The notes under the pieces: generated by a model | What the model was told of the DNA's origin: nothing | Database searches by the model: none | The model's input: the letters and a program-made list of their open reading frames with translations, nothing else | Source of the DNA: Caprimulgus europaeus | Lineage: Eukaryota > Chordata > Aves > Caprimulgiformes > Caprimulgidae | Length of the DNA stretch: 64,000 nucleotides | Assembly (NCBI GenBank): GCA_907165065.1 | Contig: OU015533.1 | Coordinates: 27,792,578 to 27,856,577, forward strand | Direction: 5' to 3' | Shown here: one piece after another, positions 12,775 to 25,135 of the stretch | Layout of the letters: the number at the start of each line of letters is the position of its first letter | Numbering within the stretch: the first letter of the stretch is position 1 | Translations under genes and position numbers: made by a program

Positions 12775-15700
12775 AGACCCACTGGTGACTAGGGACTGAC
12801 TGGTGATTTTTTTGGACCATTTAGCATGTTAAACGTAAAGCTGATGGTGAGCTGTGCTTACACTGTTAATCTCATTCCAAAGACTGAAAAGAAACTGTGT
12901 TTTCTGGTTGTTGGCTGTGTCTGCCTTCACTCAGTAGTCCTCTTGACTTCAAAGGAAAACAAGGGAAGATTTTTCTGCCCTTTCCCAGATGGGTAACAGT
13001 TTTTCTGTCATGAGTCTGTGGTACTCCACAGGCCTTATGCATGAATTGTTTTGTTGTCTTTGTTTGTTTTGCTCTTTCCACTCCAATCCTTAAGAGCCGG
13101 CAAGGCAAACAGTGTGAGCAGATTTGACAAAAACTGCAGATGTGCTGAGATAAAACCAATCTTAGTGACAAAGATAAATTTGTTTCTGTATTGACCTGAT
13201 CTGATTAGAGTCCCTGTTTTGACATCAGGTTTTTAGCACGGTCAAAGACAGAAACTTTTAAAATCTGGTATTTAAAGTGACCTTATGTAATTTTTTTTTT
13301 TTTAGGACTTCTTTTCTACTTTGTAGTTGTACCATTTGGCTCTATCACACCCAGTGATGATTAAAAAAAAAAAAATTGGAGGAAGGGTAAGTTTTCACAA
13401 CTAGGCTTGAAAGATAAAGTGAATCTATCTAAACAAGTGTGTGTGGGGAAAAATGCATAAAATGAGGTTTTTAATTTTTTTAAAATGCTTTTTACGTAGA
13501 ATAGGTTCCTCTGCTATAGTCTAAAAGCAGATCTAAACAGTAGGGCAAATTGTGTTGTCTTGAGGAAAAAAAAAACAAACAACCCTGTGGTTCTGCTTAT
13601 ACTTGAATGTTTATTCCTGTTAGGAGGAGTAGAATTTCTTCTGTGTTGTCTTACGGTGTGGAGAAAACTTCTTATCCTCTCTGAAAATCAAAATGTGCGA
13701 TTTGGCCAGAAAGAATGTGATCTCTCATTTTATTTCCTTATTGAAATCAGGACACACAAGCTGACATAAACCAGGCACAAACAGATAAAGTGTGTCCTTT
13801 TCCAGTACACACCCATGTTAAAAAGTATTTTGATCTTTTCAGAGGTTCGAATTTTTTGTGGTTAATGTGTTTTTAACCTTCATGAAAAGATGGTCCTTGA
13901 TGCTCATTCACAGGTAGCATTTTATTTTTTTTTTTTTTTTAAATCTACCGATTTAAGGATTCTTCAGTTACTTTATTTTCTGTGTGTTCCTCATGCATGC
14001 AGATACTTACAATTTTTTTTTTTTTTTTGAGATTCAAAGTTGGAAAGAGTTCAGTACACTGACTTCATAAGGGAGGCTTACAAAGGAGAAATTTTAGACA
14101 GGAGTTGGCTGCTAGTGTGACAGGGTGATACCATGCTCAATAGTTCTGTTGTGATCTAGTATTCTTTTAATTTTCTTGAGGTAATAGGTCTAAGATTGCT
14201 GAAGTTACTATTAGGTGAAAACTTACTTTAAGAGGCCCTCATGTAACAGGCAGTGTTGTCCTATCCTGGCCTGATGAAATGTGTAAGATCTTGGTGATTC
14301 CTTCAGCTATGTGCTTAATTGTGTTGCAGTTATGTGATACAGCCTATAATTTCAAAAGTATTTACTCAGGTAATTTGTTTAATTGGACCTCTTCTTGCAG
14401 AAAGGGAAACGTGAGAGAGCAGTTCTCTCTGAGTTCCGAGTGTTACAACTATGAGGTGAGTCTCTTCATTGGCAAATGCCTTCCTAGTAGGATGCTGACA
14501 GATCCAAACTGCTCAAAATGACCTCACTATCAGTATAGTGGGTTTTTAAAAAATTCTTTTTTGCTTCACTTTATGGCTTATGGTGAAGAGCGGTTTCCAG
14601 GGTCCATGCTGTACCAGCTGAAATAAAAATGCTCACGCTATTTATGAATGCTGTGGAAAGGGAGGCAAAGTTTGGTTTTGGTAGTGGGGTTGAAGTCTTG
14701 TTAGTCAGCTCTGCTAAATTTACTGTTAAAAGTGAAGAACTTTGTCTTCAGTGTATTCAGAATTTTGATCTCTTGCAAGTAGTTTCTTCCTGTTCTCCAT
14801 CGCCCCCCAGTTAACGCAGAATTCTGCTCTTAAGATACTTTCTTGGGTAACTTTTTTTTTTTTTAATAGTACTTTGTTTTATCTGGAAGGCAGATTAGGG
14901 AGCACCTTTTAAAGTCACCTTTCTAGGACTATTTCTACTGTATGGCCTTCTGTGTTTTCCATAGTTTTATTGATGGATGCTTAAAAGCAGTTTCTTTCTG
15001 AGCAGACTACTTTCTGTCCTTTACCCTTGCCTCAGCTTTAATTTCTGTCTTTGAAATCAGTTGGTTTAGATCTTTTTCTTGAATATTACTGACTTGAGAG
15101 AACGTGTGTCGCTTGAGCTGGTAGAACAGCATAAAGATGTTTTCTCTAGCATTTTAAAGCATTTTCACTTCTAATGCAAGCAGAGTCAGAGTTTTGGTGA
15201 AGGAGAACAACAATACTATGGAATACATGAGGAATCTTTTTTACTATCTCACTGTGCTGTAATGTGTTTCTATTCTTTGTATTATATTAAAGGTTTCATG
15301 GAGGTTTCTCCTGCTTTGAATTTCTACCCAGAAATTATTAAAAATATCTTGTTTAATTTAATGCAGTTGAACTACAGAGCTACAAAGATAATGTAATTAA
15401 CTCCAGATAAGAATTTATTTTCAACAGTGAGACCTAGAAATGCGAGTTTGTAACTTACTCTGTTGTTCTGTAATGCAAACTGAACTCTGGAAGCTTCCTG
15501 AACAGAGAAACTTAAATGTTGCTTTTTCTCTATTTTTGGAAGTTTCTGAAAAGATGACCTAATTTCTATTCATTTGGCCTTCATATAGGGAGGATTATTT
15601 GGATCTGGTCAGTGCTAGGATCTGCTGAATTTAGTAAAGGTCTGGAACAGGCTTAATCTCTTGTGCAGAAAGCTGTTTATCTTTGATTTTTACAGAAGCT

Positions 15701-18637
15701 TCTTGTGTTTGCTTTTATCCCATGAAGATGTCATCTGTGCAACATGCCATATTGTTACAGAAAGGATATGGTGTTACTACTTCAGCCCTGTTCACCAGTA
15801 TGAATGAAGTTCCTTGCTTGCTAGGAGGATGAGGTGTGATACATTTTTATTAGGTTTTCTCTTAAGTTGTGTAAGAATGTTCAAGTGTATGTACCTGTGT
15901 TGTTGCTGAGATCTAACCATTCAGCTCTATGTCATTCTTGAGAAATCACTCTGCTGTGACTAAGGAATATTTAACAACCAGTAGTGATAGTAGGTAGCAC
16001 GCAGACATGTGCTTCCTGATCAGCTGTTGATTTTGGGAGTGCGGTATTCACCTTCCCCTAAGACAGAGCCCCACTGTACTGTGGCTGAAGATGGCAGCCC
16101 AGTTGCTGGCAGTTGAAATGCAGTCTGACTAGAAGTACCACTTAGGCTGGTTTGGAGGTGGTTATCGTAAATGAATGAAAAATGCTGGAGGCTGTTCTAA
16201 TTTAGTGATGAATTTTGAGAAGGATTTAGAGATGAAGTTTGAGACTGTGACCAGTCTCATCCATCTGTTCTTCTCCAGCTCCCGTTTTGTGCTCTGCTCC
16301 GCAAGCTGTGGTTTGAGAGTAACTGATGCTTAGTGCTGTTTGGCTGTGGATAATGATACATCGTGTAAACTTAGAATGCTTATAGAAATCATTAAATACT
16401 ACTTATGTATTGGGAGGTAATAGATCACATTGTAATATGCAATCTAAAAATAATTAAATGGTAGAATATTTCTTATTGACACTAACCCAAAATATCCCCT
16501 TCATCTCAGGAAATATGTTGTGATTGTGGTTTTTTTAATCTTATTTTTACACTGTTTAAATGACAGAAAACATCATAGCCAGAGTCCAGTCGTTTCCCCA
16601 GACTTTGACCTAGCATTTTTTCTGTTGCTGTGAATGTGGAACAGCATATGTGGTTTTCATTTTTTAAATATATCCTTTTTCATGCTGTATTTCATTGAAG
16701 CTTATTTGCTCTAGTGAAGCAATAATGTGGAGGTGCTTCTAAATTATCAACCTGAGAAGTGATTGTGGGAGGAGTCTTACAAAGTCATTCCTACTTCTGG
16801 ATTTTTCAGTGCATCCTATCTTTGCCACATTTAAATTAAAAAAAATCCAGGATAGAGATTGCAATTAATTTTATGCATTCTACAGAGCAGAACAAACAGC
16901 AGCACCACACAATAATTCATTGTGAAGTTATTAAATGGTGATCTTTATTTTATTGGGCCAGCTGAAATGTATTTAAACTTGTTGGGATTCTCTTGCTCAG
17001 TAACAGCCTGAAATATGCTATATTAACTGCAGCATTTATAAAGTATGTTGCTTTAGTTTTCAGAAAAGTAGACTGACACTTCCCTATTCGAATATGGAAT
17101 GAAAGGAATCAAGATGGTGCTCCAATTTTTTGATACATTAAAAATGTGTATCTACAGACGTATATTGAAAAGCTAACAATAAATGTGAGTGTCTTTTAAT
17201 TATAGATTGGTTGGTCTTTCACTTGAATCTGTGTTTGAAAAATAATTGCATAGAAGAATTCTTGAACCTATTTTAGACTATTTGAACACTGAAGATGTTG
17301 CGTTAGGTGGCAACAGGGAAGTTGGGATTCTGTGACAACATGAATGTCAAAGCCACTTTTTAAAAATTTATATTGCTCCTCTGCCTACATTGCACTTGTG
17401 CATTCATGTGACCTGGCTTTAATTTAACATTTGGTAAATATTTGCAGGGGAATTCCTGAAGTGTTCTCCCACACATAAAGGAAATGATGATAAACAGCTT
17501 TTAAGTGGCTTGATGTTAAACACAAACATGACTTGCAGCCCTAAGGTAAAATGCACATCAGAGTAACTGTTCAATATTCATTTGGGAAGTGCTGGTGTGT
17601 ATTATACCAGGTAGTTTCTTCATACCTTTTCTTTACAGATTTAGGTGTTCTCTTGTATACCTCAGATAAACTTCTGCATAAGGGTTATATGCTGTGCTGT
17701 TAGAGAACTTCTCCCCACTTGTGCTGTTAGGATTTTTTGGAGCTGTTTTGAAGAAAACCTGTAGATGTTGGCCCTGCTAACAGGAGAGCATCCAGGAGCA
17801 TAGGTAGATGATATCCATACTTGAATGCTGCCCAGAGCTTCTAGGCTGCCGTCAATGTTTTGTTTTTACAAGAGACTCATTCTTTTGTTTTTCAAAACTA
17901 TTTTTTCTGCATGAGCATGTGAACTTCCAGTGGTGATAGTTAAGAAGGTAGTGGGAGGAATCATTCTAGATACTGTCACTTATTAGAAGGGGACTTTAAT
18001 CTCAAACTAGAAAACGAGAACTTCTCAGTTTTGTCCTAGCATTTCAGAATACAGTTCTTACACTTTTTTGCTTTACATTTGTTAGTTTTCTCAGAAAGTG
18101 CCTTCTCAGTAAATATCAGTCCTTAATCAGCCCTGTCCCTGAGAAAATATGGGGTAAGTGTAGTTTTATCCTATATTGTTTATAAACTTAAAAATCTAGC
18201 ATTTTCTGCTTTTAAGGAGGAAGACGTGTTATTTCGGTGAAGCTAATGTATGCAAGCTGGGATCAACTGTTCACGCGTGTAACATTGCAACAGCCTGCCA
18301 CCTCTGTTACTGGTGTTACTGGGTTCTGACATTCCTTTCTGAAATACTGTAGCAGAAAAGCTGTTTGCAAGAACTCCGGTGATATACTCCTTAGTTACCT
18401 TGTTACTTTGGAGATGCAGTCTCCTGCATAGCAGTTACAAAAGATATGGAAACCTGGAGTGTTCTTGATGCTCTTTGTTTGTCATATCTTACTAAAACAT
18501 AAGTAACTTAAACTAAGACCACCCCTTTCTAATGCAAGTTTCAATTACTGCAGTGGTGCTTCTATCTTGGATGTATCACAGTTATTTTTCAGACCTCTTC
18601 TACTCCTTTTGAGCCTTAAGTAATCTGTAAAACATGA

Positions 18638-18668
18638 GTGTGTGTGTGTGCATGCATGTTCACACACA
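18638..18668. repeat. GT-run / CA-run inverted microsatellite
   Basis: A GT run at 18638-18650 is followed by the self-complementary catgcatg and then a CA run at 18661-18668. The opposed runs can pair as a hairpin. It is a simple-sequence locus with no inferred function. Confidence 0.7.
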
Positions 18669-20414
18669 TTAGTTTTTGCTCCTGTTCCTCGCCATCCTCT
18701 CCTCATCCTGTAGATGAAGTGCTATTTGGGACTTAAGATACACAACTTTTACATCTGCTGCTAGTTAATGGCTTGTTTTTTATGGTGAGTTAGCTAAAAT
18801 ATTGGTTTTATTTATTGAACTGTCTGGACTCCTGGTGGGAGTAAAGAAGCAAAGAAGAAATTGCTATATAGATTTTAGATTTTTTTTTTATACAGACAGT
18901 TTGTATCCTGTGCACGGCAATGTTTGGGGTTCATCCAAAGAACAGAAAATATTCTCTGACTTTGAAGTCTCTTTGTAATGGGCAAGTGGTTTTGCTGGTC
19001 AGATGAACCATTGTTGCTTCTGTGACTGTGCAGAGGGCATTACTTCCACCTAGGCTATCTAGCACTAGTTACTGTGTGCTTCATCAAGTAACTATAAAAA
19101 GCATCTCTGTGTGTGTGTGCTTAGTAGCTGTTTTTTTAGCTTTCGGGACTGAAGTTCTGGTTAAGTTAATAAAAGCCAGTTTCACATTTGTATTTCTGAA
19201 ATAGCAAGTGTTGGGTCTTGTTGTAGTCTCTCATGGTTACTGTAATTGGGGAGTCCTTGAGATCAAAAGGCCATAGTGGTTCACACTGTGTACCTGAGTC
19301 ATAGCGTGTGTGGAAGCAGTACCCAAACTGTTAAGAAATGTTTTTACGCTAAGGGAACTATGTGAATCCTGTTCTGTTTTAGTTCTTGTGTTTTGGTGTA
19401 AATTGTCATTCCTTTCTTTTGAAGAATCTCCCATTGGCCGCACTTGCTCCAAGAGATTGTTGAGACCTGGCATCTTCTGTTGTTTCAAACTGATTTAGAG
19501 ACTGCTTTCTCTTGATATGGCCACTAACAAACCATTAAATTACAGTATTTGTGGTGCCCCAAAGTAAAAGAAAGGTTAAGAATTCGTTAAGCTTCACATA
19601 GTTTAGGGTGGCTGTGTGTCTTGAGCTTGTTTCCTGGCAACTTACTGCATACGTATGACAGGTTTTAATATATTTTCAGGCAGAAATGTTAGCCACAGAA
19701 GTCTGTCTAATTAAGAGGAGTGGTTTTCAAAGATGCTGCTTTAATGTTACTAACTATGGAAACCTTTTGTGATTGCATTAGTTAAAAGGTTCAGGAGGAA
19801 CATCCATAGCTACTGATGCATTTCAGTTTGAGAGAATCATATTTTGTAAGTTTATTGGTAGGGTCAAGCAGCGCTCTTTCACAAGGTTTCTGCACTAAGA
19901 TTGTTTGATCTAAGTTAACATCCTTGCTTGTTGCAGAGATATGTTTCCTCTCTGCCTTTTCATCTTAGAATTTTGTTATTATGGTAAAAATACTTAAACC
20001 ATGAACTTGAAAATAGAGCTTTGAGCTGTAATATTTGCCTACACTTCATCACTTTGCAGAGACAGACAAAAGCATGTTAATCGATTTTAAATTTTGGAGA
20101 CCTGATGCCTAGAATGAACAAATATTTGCCATTTCACAAATGGGCAGTTTCAGTGTGAAATGAAATAACTGTAGTTAGAGGTAAATTACAGATTAATAGA
20201 CATGTTGCAAATAGAGATACTTTTATGTGCTCAATTGGGTGGTTGTCATTCAGCTGCACTGTACTGTAGATATACTTAACCCTCAGACAAGTGCAAAGGG
20301 GTAAAAGGCCCTCCAGGCCCCACACAGCTGCTTGCTCCCTCCTTGCCCCGTGGGGCTGCGGGGGAGAATCCTAAGGGTACAAGTGAGAAAACTCATGGAC
20401 TGAGATAAAGACAG

Positions 20415-20420
20415 TTTAAT
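20415..20420 (-). terminator. LTR polyadenylation signal (ATTAAA variant)
   Basis: The minus strand reads ATTAAA about 75 bp downstream of the LTR TATA box, where a retroviral R region would carry its polyadenylation signal. It could act as a weak antisense polyadenylation site within the PARD3B intron, but it faces away from PARD3B transcription. Confidence 0.45.
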
Positions 20421-20491
20421 AGGTAAAACAAAAGCCACAAATAGCTCTGCCACTGGCCCCTCTTCCTCTTCTTCTTCCTCCTTTCCCCCAG

Positions 20492-20499
20492 CTTTTATA
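20492..20499 (-). promoter_or_regulatory. LTR TATA box
   Basis: The minus strand reads TATAAAAG, preceded by gc and followed by c, inside the solo LTR. Its position between the presumed U3 start (about 20753) and the ATTAAA signal supports the minus orientation. Present-day activity is unknown. Confidence 0.6.
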
Positions 20500-22004
20500 G
20501 CCGAGCACAGTGGGTTATGGTATGTGATATCCCATTGTCAACTGGGGGTCAGCTGCCCTGGCTGTGTCCCCTCCCCGCTTCCTGTGCCCCCCAGCCCACT
20601 TGCTGGAGAGGCAGTGTGCGAAATGGAGAAGCTTTGCTGCTCAGCAATAACCAAAACATCCCAGTGTTACCAGCACTGTTTTGGTCACAAATCCAAAACA
20701 TAGCACCATGCAAGGAAAACTAACTCTATCCCAGCCCAAACCAGTATGTGTCAGTGGAATAACTGAAACTGAACTAGCTAGGTAGGTCAGAATAGGAAAA
20801 ACATTTTGTTTAGAGTTCACAAGCGAAGTTGATGGTGGGATGATGAGCTGACCTGTTGGTAATGCTAGGGTGGTTGTGGTGTGAGGTTTTTGGGTTGTTT
20901 TTTTTTTTTTTTTTGACTGCTGCCTATTGATGATACAATAACAAAAAGGCTTAATCCAATTAATCCACCTCTGTACCTATGATGGAATTACCCTGATTTA
21001 TCTGCTGTCTGCATCACTTGATGGCCAAAGTTATGGAATACCCATAAATAAATATGGAGTGGAATATCCCTACTTCTCAGGGACTTCATCACATGAGGAA
21101 TATCCGAAGTGGAGATAAGGATCTTGCTAGTCTATATAGTGTGTCTGTTGTGCTATACTCTGCTTCTGAGAACTGTCATTTGATTAGACCTGACAAGGAA
21201 GAAGAGATTGGAGGTATAGATGTAGTATAAATGCAGTAAGTGGAGTATTGCATATCATCAGTGCTGCTCTTTCTTTGTCCATTTTTGAAATCTTTCTCAA
21301 AGCTATGTGTGTACATGCCAGTTTCTTGACCCTTAATCTTGGCATATGCTAGCCTGTCTCCATAATATATGATGGAGGAGTCAAATATGCTGTGTAATCT
21401 TAACTAAGCATGTTCCTTCAGTGTACTGCAGAAGCCAATTCAGCATTTATCAGTGCTGATACCTTAGAGTACTCAAACATGTTGTTATGACTCCATGAGC
21501 TGCCGTGTGCTTGTTAAACCGTAATAGCTGGCCCTAATGGGATAAATGATCAAACGTTAACTAAGGCAATTAAACCATAACTACCACTTAGCCCGTCCCC
21601 CTTGGAAGTTATGTGTGCACAGGTAGCTGTTATAGTTTGGGGGCAGTGGTTACAGACTGTGTGTCTGCTCCCTGATTTGTATTTCATGTCAAGGAGAATT
21701 GCTGTTGAGCAGTGTGCTCTTAGCCTTTTGGCTTCAGGGTCAGTGGAACGATGGCCAAGCTCCCAGTTATCAAAGTTGGATATCCCAGTTATATCCCTGT
21801 TAACATGGCATGCAATGTTGCATTGGAATTTGAGCGCATTTATTTGTGAAAACAAACTAGGATTTGTTTATTATATTAATTTGTTTTTTGCTGCAATAGA
21901 ATGACCTACCTCCTTGGAGAAAGAAATTATGGGTGTTTATATGGTATATAAAAATATATGTGTACACCTTTCTCCCCCAAAACAGTCAGGAGTGGTGCAT
22001 GTCC

Positions 22005-22059
<55 letters not shown>
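22005..22059. repeat. Compound (TG)n(TA)n(TG)n microsatellite
   Basis: A TG run at 22005-22023 passes into a TA run up to about 22042 and back to TG up to 22059. It lies 330 bp before the PARD3B exon. It is probably polymorphic in length, and the alternating purine-pyrimidine run can adopt Z-DNA or cruciform forms. Confidence 0.95.
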
Positions 22060-22239
22060 CTGATAAGAATCCAAATATTCTAACTAGAAACTATTGTAAA
22101 AAGAAAAAGGTTTAATTTCACCTTAGGTTTTTTTAAATGTTTAACTTGAGTAAAGAATGATAAGACAATGGAAATGCACATTTTAAAGGTCTTTTGCATA
22201 GTGTTCTATAGATAGTGTCTTGTTATGTGTCTGTAGTTT

Positions 22240-22259
22240 TCGTTCTTTCTCTCTTTCAG
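22240..22259 (+). other. Upstream alternative splice-acceptor candidate
   Basis: A strong pyrimidine tract (cgttctttctctctttcag) ends in AG at 22258-22259, 127 bp before the annotated exon start. In its context it looks at least as strong as the acceptor at 22386. Use of it would add 127 nt, not a multiple of three, so it would shift frame if joined to a phase-0 upstream exon. An ATG at 22306 is in frame with the PARD3B exon and the frame stays open across the boundary. The site could therefore serve a transcript with an alternative 5' end. It may equally be a decoy. There is no transcript evidence in the sequence. Confidence 0.35.
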
Positions 22260-22386
22260 TTTCAGGCAGTGGCTTCAAACTCCTGCCTCACCATTAAAGA
22301 GGGAAATGAATGGAACAAAGCTGCTTTGTCTGATGGCATTAAAACGATGCAAGGTTGGGTTAAGAAGTCTTGTGTCTGTCTTGCAG

Positions 22387-22488
22387 GATCCAACTTCCTG
22401 GGTAAATATTCACCACCTGGAGTATACAGATGGAGGAATCCTGGACCCAGATGACGTGCTGGCAGATGTTGTGGAAGACAAAGATAAG
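22387..22488 (+). CDS. PARD3B: PARD3B (Par3-beta) internal coding exon, probably exon 2
   Basis: The frame starting at 22387 reads 34 codons, beginning DPTSWVNIHHLEYTDGG and ending ADVVEDKDK. This is the second half of the Par-3 N-terminal self-association domain, a PB1-like fold also called conserved region 1. That domain lets Par-3 proteins form filaments at tight junctions and the apical cortex. The acidic GGILDPDD and VEDKDK stretches are characteristic. The match is closer to PARD3B (HHLEYTDGGILDPDDVLADVVEDKDK-like) than to PARD3 (HRLEHGDGGILDLDD-like), compared from memory. The exon is bounded by a pyrimidine-rich acceptor ending ttgcag at 22381-22386 and by the donor AAG/gtagag at 22489. 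It is 102 bp and phase 0 on both sides, the same 34-codon length I recall for the matching PARD3 exon. No stop or frameshift is present. PARD3B is a scaffold of the cell-polarity machinery that, unlike PARD3, is reported to bind atypical PKC poorly. The rest of the gene lies outside the window. Confidence 0.93.
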
Positions 22489-24894
22489 GTAGAGCTTGGA
22501 TGAAAATACTACTTTTTCTTTTGCTTTGTCTTTTAAAATAATTAATGCTACTTTTTCATTTCTTGAACATCTGGCAGGTGAAGTGCTTGTTAAATATTCT
22601 TAAATTAAACACATCTGCCCATAGGTGCTATAGCTCTCTGTTTCTGGAGTAGAACTTGGGGAGGGGGCAGGCTGAGGAAAGGCATGACCAAACCAATGGA
22701 GATAATCTGAGGAGCCTAGCAGTTGATTTAGGACTTAACCTTTTCAGGCAGTTCTGTGTTTCTTTTTATTGCTGTATGAAAATAGAGTGGTGAAGGAATA
22801 TGAGTTTTTCAAGACATCTTTTCTTATGACACTTAAAATATCTTTCATAATTTCTTCCTTTGCTTAGAATTAAGTTTGTGAGAATCATTCAAATGTCATG
22901 CTTAAATATGTGTGACAAAATAAACAGAAAAATCCAAGAACAGATGCCTCAACTGTGTTAAATTTCAGGTGGAGTTCCTGTGATTTGCTACTGAAAGTCT
23001 AAGCAGGCCAGTTATTAATTAATTAACTTTCAATTAAAATAAGATCCTTTCTGGGTAGAGAAGTAGAAGCTGCAAAGAAGCCCCTTTTAATGCTTTAGTA
23101 ATTATCAGGGAAATTTAGTTTTGGGAAACTAATTGGTGACTTATTTTGGCATAGAGGGGGAGGATGATTTGTAATACTTTGCTGGTTATTTTTTTTGCCT
23201 ATTTCTTCATAAAATCATAGGAAAAAATATATCTAGTGACTTGAAACTGAAGATCCAAGTATGGGATATGCCTGTACTTTCAGAAAAATAGCTTTATCTA
23301 TTTGCAGTGCCATATGCTTGGTGACTTCAAAAATAATTTTGTATATTGCAAACAGAAATGCTAGTCTTGTATACTGTTGATTGTTCAATGACTTAATATG
23401 AAGTGCAGCATTTTGCTTGTGATTGATGGGGTGCTGATTCTCAGTACCTTAGAAAATTGTCTAAGGTGTAGTTCCATGTCATTTTCTGATGGTTTGTGTG
23501 GGAATTCTTAAAAACAAACAAGCTCTGTTTTGTATATGTTCTTTTTATCAAACTTGTATTTCTTGCTTGTCCATATTTACTGGAAGTGTACTTAAAACAT
23601 CCTAAGACTTTTTTCCAGTAGAGTTTGGAGGCTAAAGATTGGGTTCTGAAGATTGACACAGCTGTATAGAATGAATAAGACCTTAAGCATAAGATGTCAT
23701 AAAATGAGATATAAATAAAAGGGAAATGCACTACTGGTTTAATCAGTTAATAAAAATGAATATGCCCACCCAGAATTTCCTCTATTTGAAGTACTGATAC
23801 AGGAACACTTATGCAAATATGAGCAGTAGTTCACAGAATATTTGATATACCATTCAATATTTGACTTGTTGCCAAAGCCTTAGCTGCACTTTACTAGTGG
23901 ATGTCACTTGTTGAGTATGTCTTGCTGATGAAGTTTCTAGTTCACACACAGATGTAGGGTTAAGCATCTTTTGTTGTAACAGTAGTAGGTGGGACTCTAG
24001 AGTTCTGAGGCTGCCTTGAGGAAAAACCACTGGAAAACCAGGATCTTACTTGATGAAGTGGTCTGGGGTGGTTTAGGAATACAGCAAACTTCTTGATTTC
24101 TCTTCCTGTGATGTCTCATTTACATGTGATGCATCACTGCCATCTTCTCTTCTTCAGAAGGCCTTGGTGAAACAGCAATAAGTTAAGACTTACTGAACAG
24201 CAGCAGCTGCAGTGACAAATTAGGCTTTTTGATTAAACTAGGGGAGAATCTTGTAAATCGTGTCAAGGGGGACTGCTGGTTGAGACGTCAAAGAATTCTT
24301 TCATTTGAGAGTGGAGCATGTGTAAGGAGCTGTCCATATTACCTACTTACAAGACTTGGTATGATCTGGTAACAATGAACCAGCCCTAAAAAAAAAGCTT
24401 ACAAATATTTTTAATAGTTTTATTGTGGCCTGTTAGCCTTTGAGCCTTCACCAGTGCTATTCTGCACTGAGAATATTGACTAGGGGATCTTTAAGCTTTA
24501 CAAAAAGGGGAGATGTTTAATCTAATTGACCAGATATCTAATTTGGTGTTTAAAGTCCCTAAATAGATGAAAGAATTTTTGGTACGTTTATCTGTGCACT
24601 GTTCTCTTTGGTTTTGATTGTCTGTATGTGTGATAAATGAACAGACCACAGTTATGGTCCTTTTTATCCTTTCCTGTGATTCCAAGCAAGTAATGCAGGC
24701 TCCCATGAAATCAGTCACTCTTTATAAAAATATGTTGCACTTAACCTCAGTGGCTTTGACCAAAGGTGTGTTTGGCATTGCTGACCATCAAGCTTTTCTT
24801 TGGTGGCAGAGGAAACTAGGTGATGCTTTTTAAAGGGTTGATCTGCTCTAGATTGTACTTTGATAGCAGTAAATTAGCACAGTTTCTTCAAAGG

Positions 24895-25135
24895 AAAATG
24901 TGTTTGCTAATCTATTGAAATTCTTTCAATGTGACAACAAAGCAGTGAATCAGACTTATCAGATATAATTTATTTGGAATTTCAAAAGCTTTTGACAGTC
25001 CTTAACAATAGACTGTTAAGGAGGCACAGCTACTCATGAGGTAAGCAGCAAGTGCTGCCACAGGTCAGTAAATAATTGTGAGGGAACAAAAAGATGGAAT
25101 AAATAGTCAGTTTCCAACATTGTGAAATGATGGCA
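24895..25135 (+). mobile_element. Ancient CR1-like LINE fragment (reverse-transcriptase region)
   Basis: The stretch resembles the CR1 reverse-transcriptase segment found in turtles and birds. In order it shows ctattgaaattctttcaatg, then a yLEFqKaFD-like piece around 24970-24996, then an RLLRR-like stretch at 25010-25028, and then gatggaataaatagtcagtttcc matching the GINgQF region. Frames are broken by indels and stops, so it is a long-dead 5'- and 3'-truncated relic. The similarity was judged from memory of CR1 consensus sequences, and the borders are approximate. The sequence after 25135 cannot be aligned with confidence. Confidence 0.65.
24999..25022. repeat. 9-bp perfect inverted repeat
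   Basis: tccttaaca and tgttaagga are separated by the six bases atagac. The repeat lies in the old CR1 fragment, so it is probably a chance product of its decay. Confidence 0.6.

Larger units (their letters stand above)
20290..20753 (-). mobile_element. Solo LTR of an avian endogenous retrovirus (approximate ends)
   Basis: Read on the minus strand, the element begins near 20753 with a ctggtttgggctgggatag-like start, a beginning I recognise from a very common avian LTR family. A TATAAAAG box follows at 20492-20499 (minus) and an ATTAAA polyadenylation signal at 20415-20420 (minus). The minus-strand 3' side ends in GC-rich sequence near 20290-20340. On the + strand the aaaactcatggactgagataaagacagtttaat block and the ccctggctgtgtcccctcc block are other hallmarks. 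No internal viral genes adjoin it, so it is a solo LTR left after recombination. The ends are uncertain because no clean TG...CA pair or target duplication was found. The family is not assigned. Confidence 0.8.
1..22386 (+). other. PARD3B upstream intron (probably intron 1), 3' portion
   Basis: This stretch ends at the acceptor of the PARD3B exon at 22387. It contains no exon I can support. The first coding exon, which should carry the start of the Par-3 N-terminal domain, was not seen, and no CpG-island promoter is visible, so transcription starts further upstream. Most of it looks like unique AT-rich DNA. Recognisable content: a 19-A run at 1573-1591; a pyrimidine tract at 9818-9863; T runs at 10919-10937, 13925-13940 and 14013-14028; a GGA repeat at 9036-9053; a 66-bp direct repeat at 12031 and 12709 around a CpG cluster; a TG/CA hairpin repeat at 18638-18668; a solo LTR at about 20290-20753; and a TG/TA microsatellite at 22005-22059. 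The intron assignment is an inference from the single downstream exon. Confidence 0.8.

Noticed and set aside
13845-13856. tRNA T-loop-like ggttcgaat
   Set aside because: There is no acceptor stem, D-arm or A-box at the right distance on either strand.
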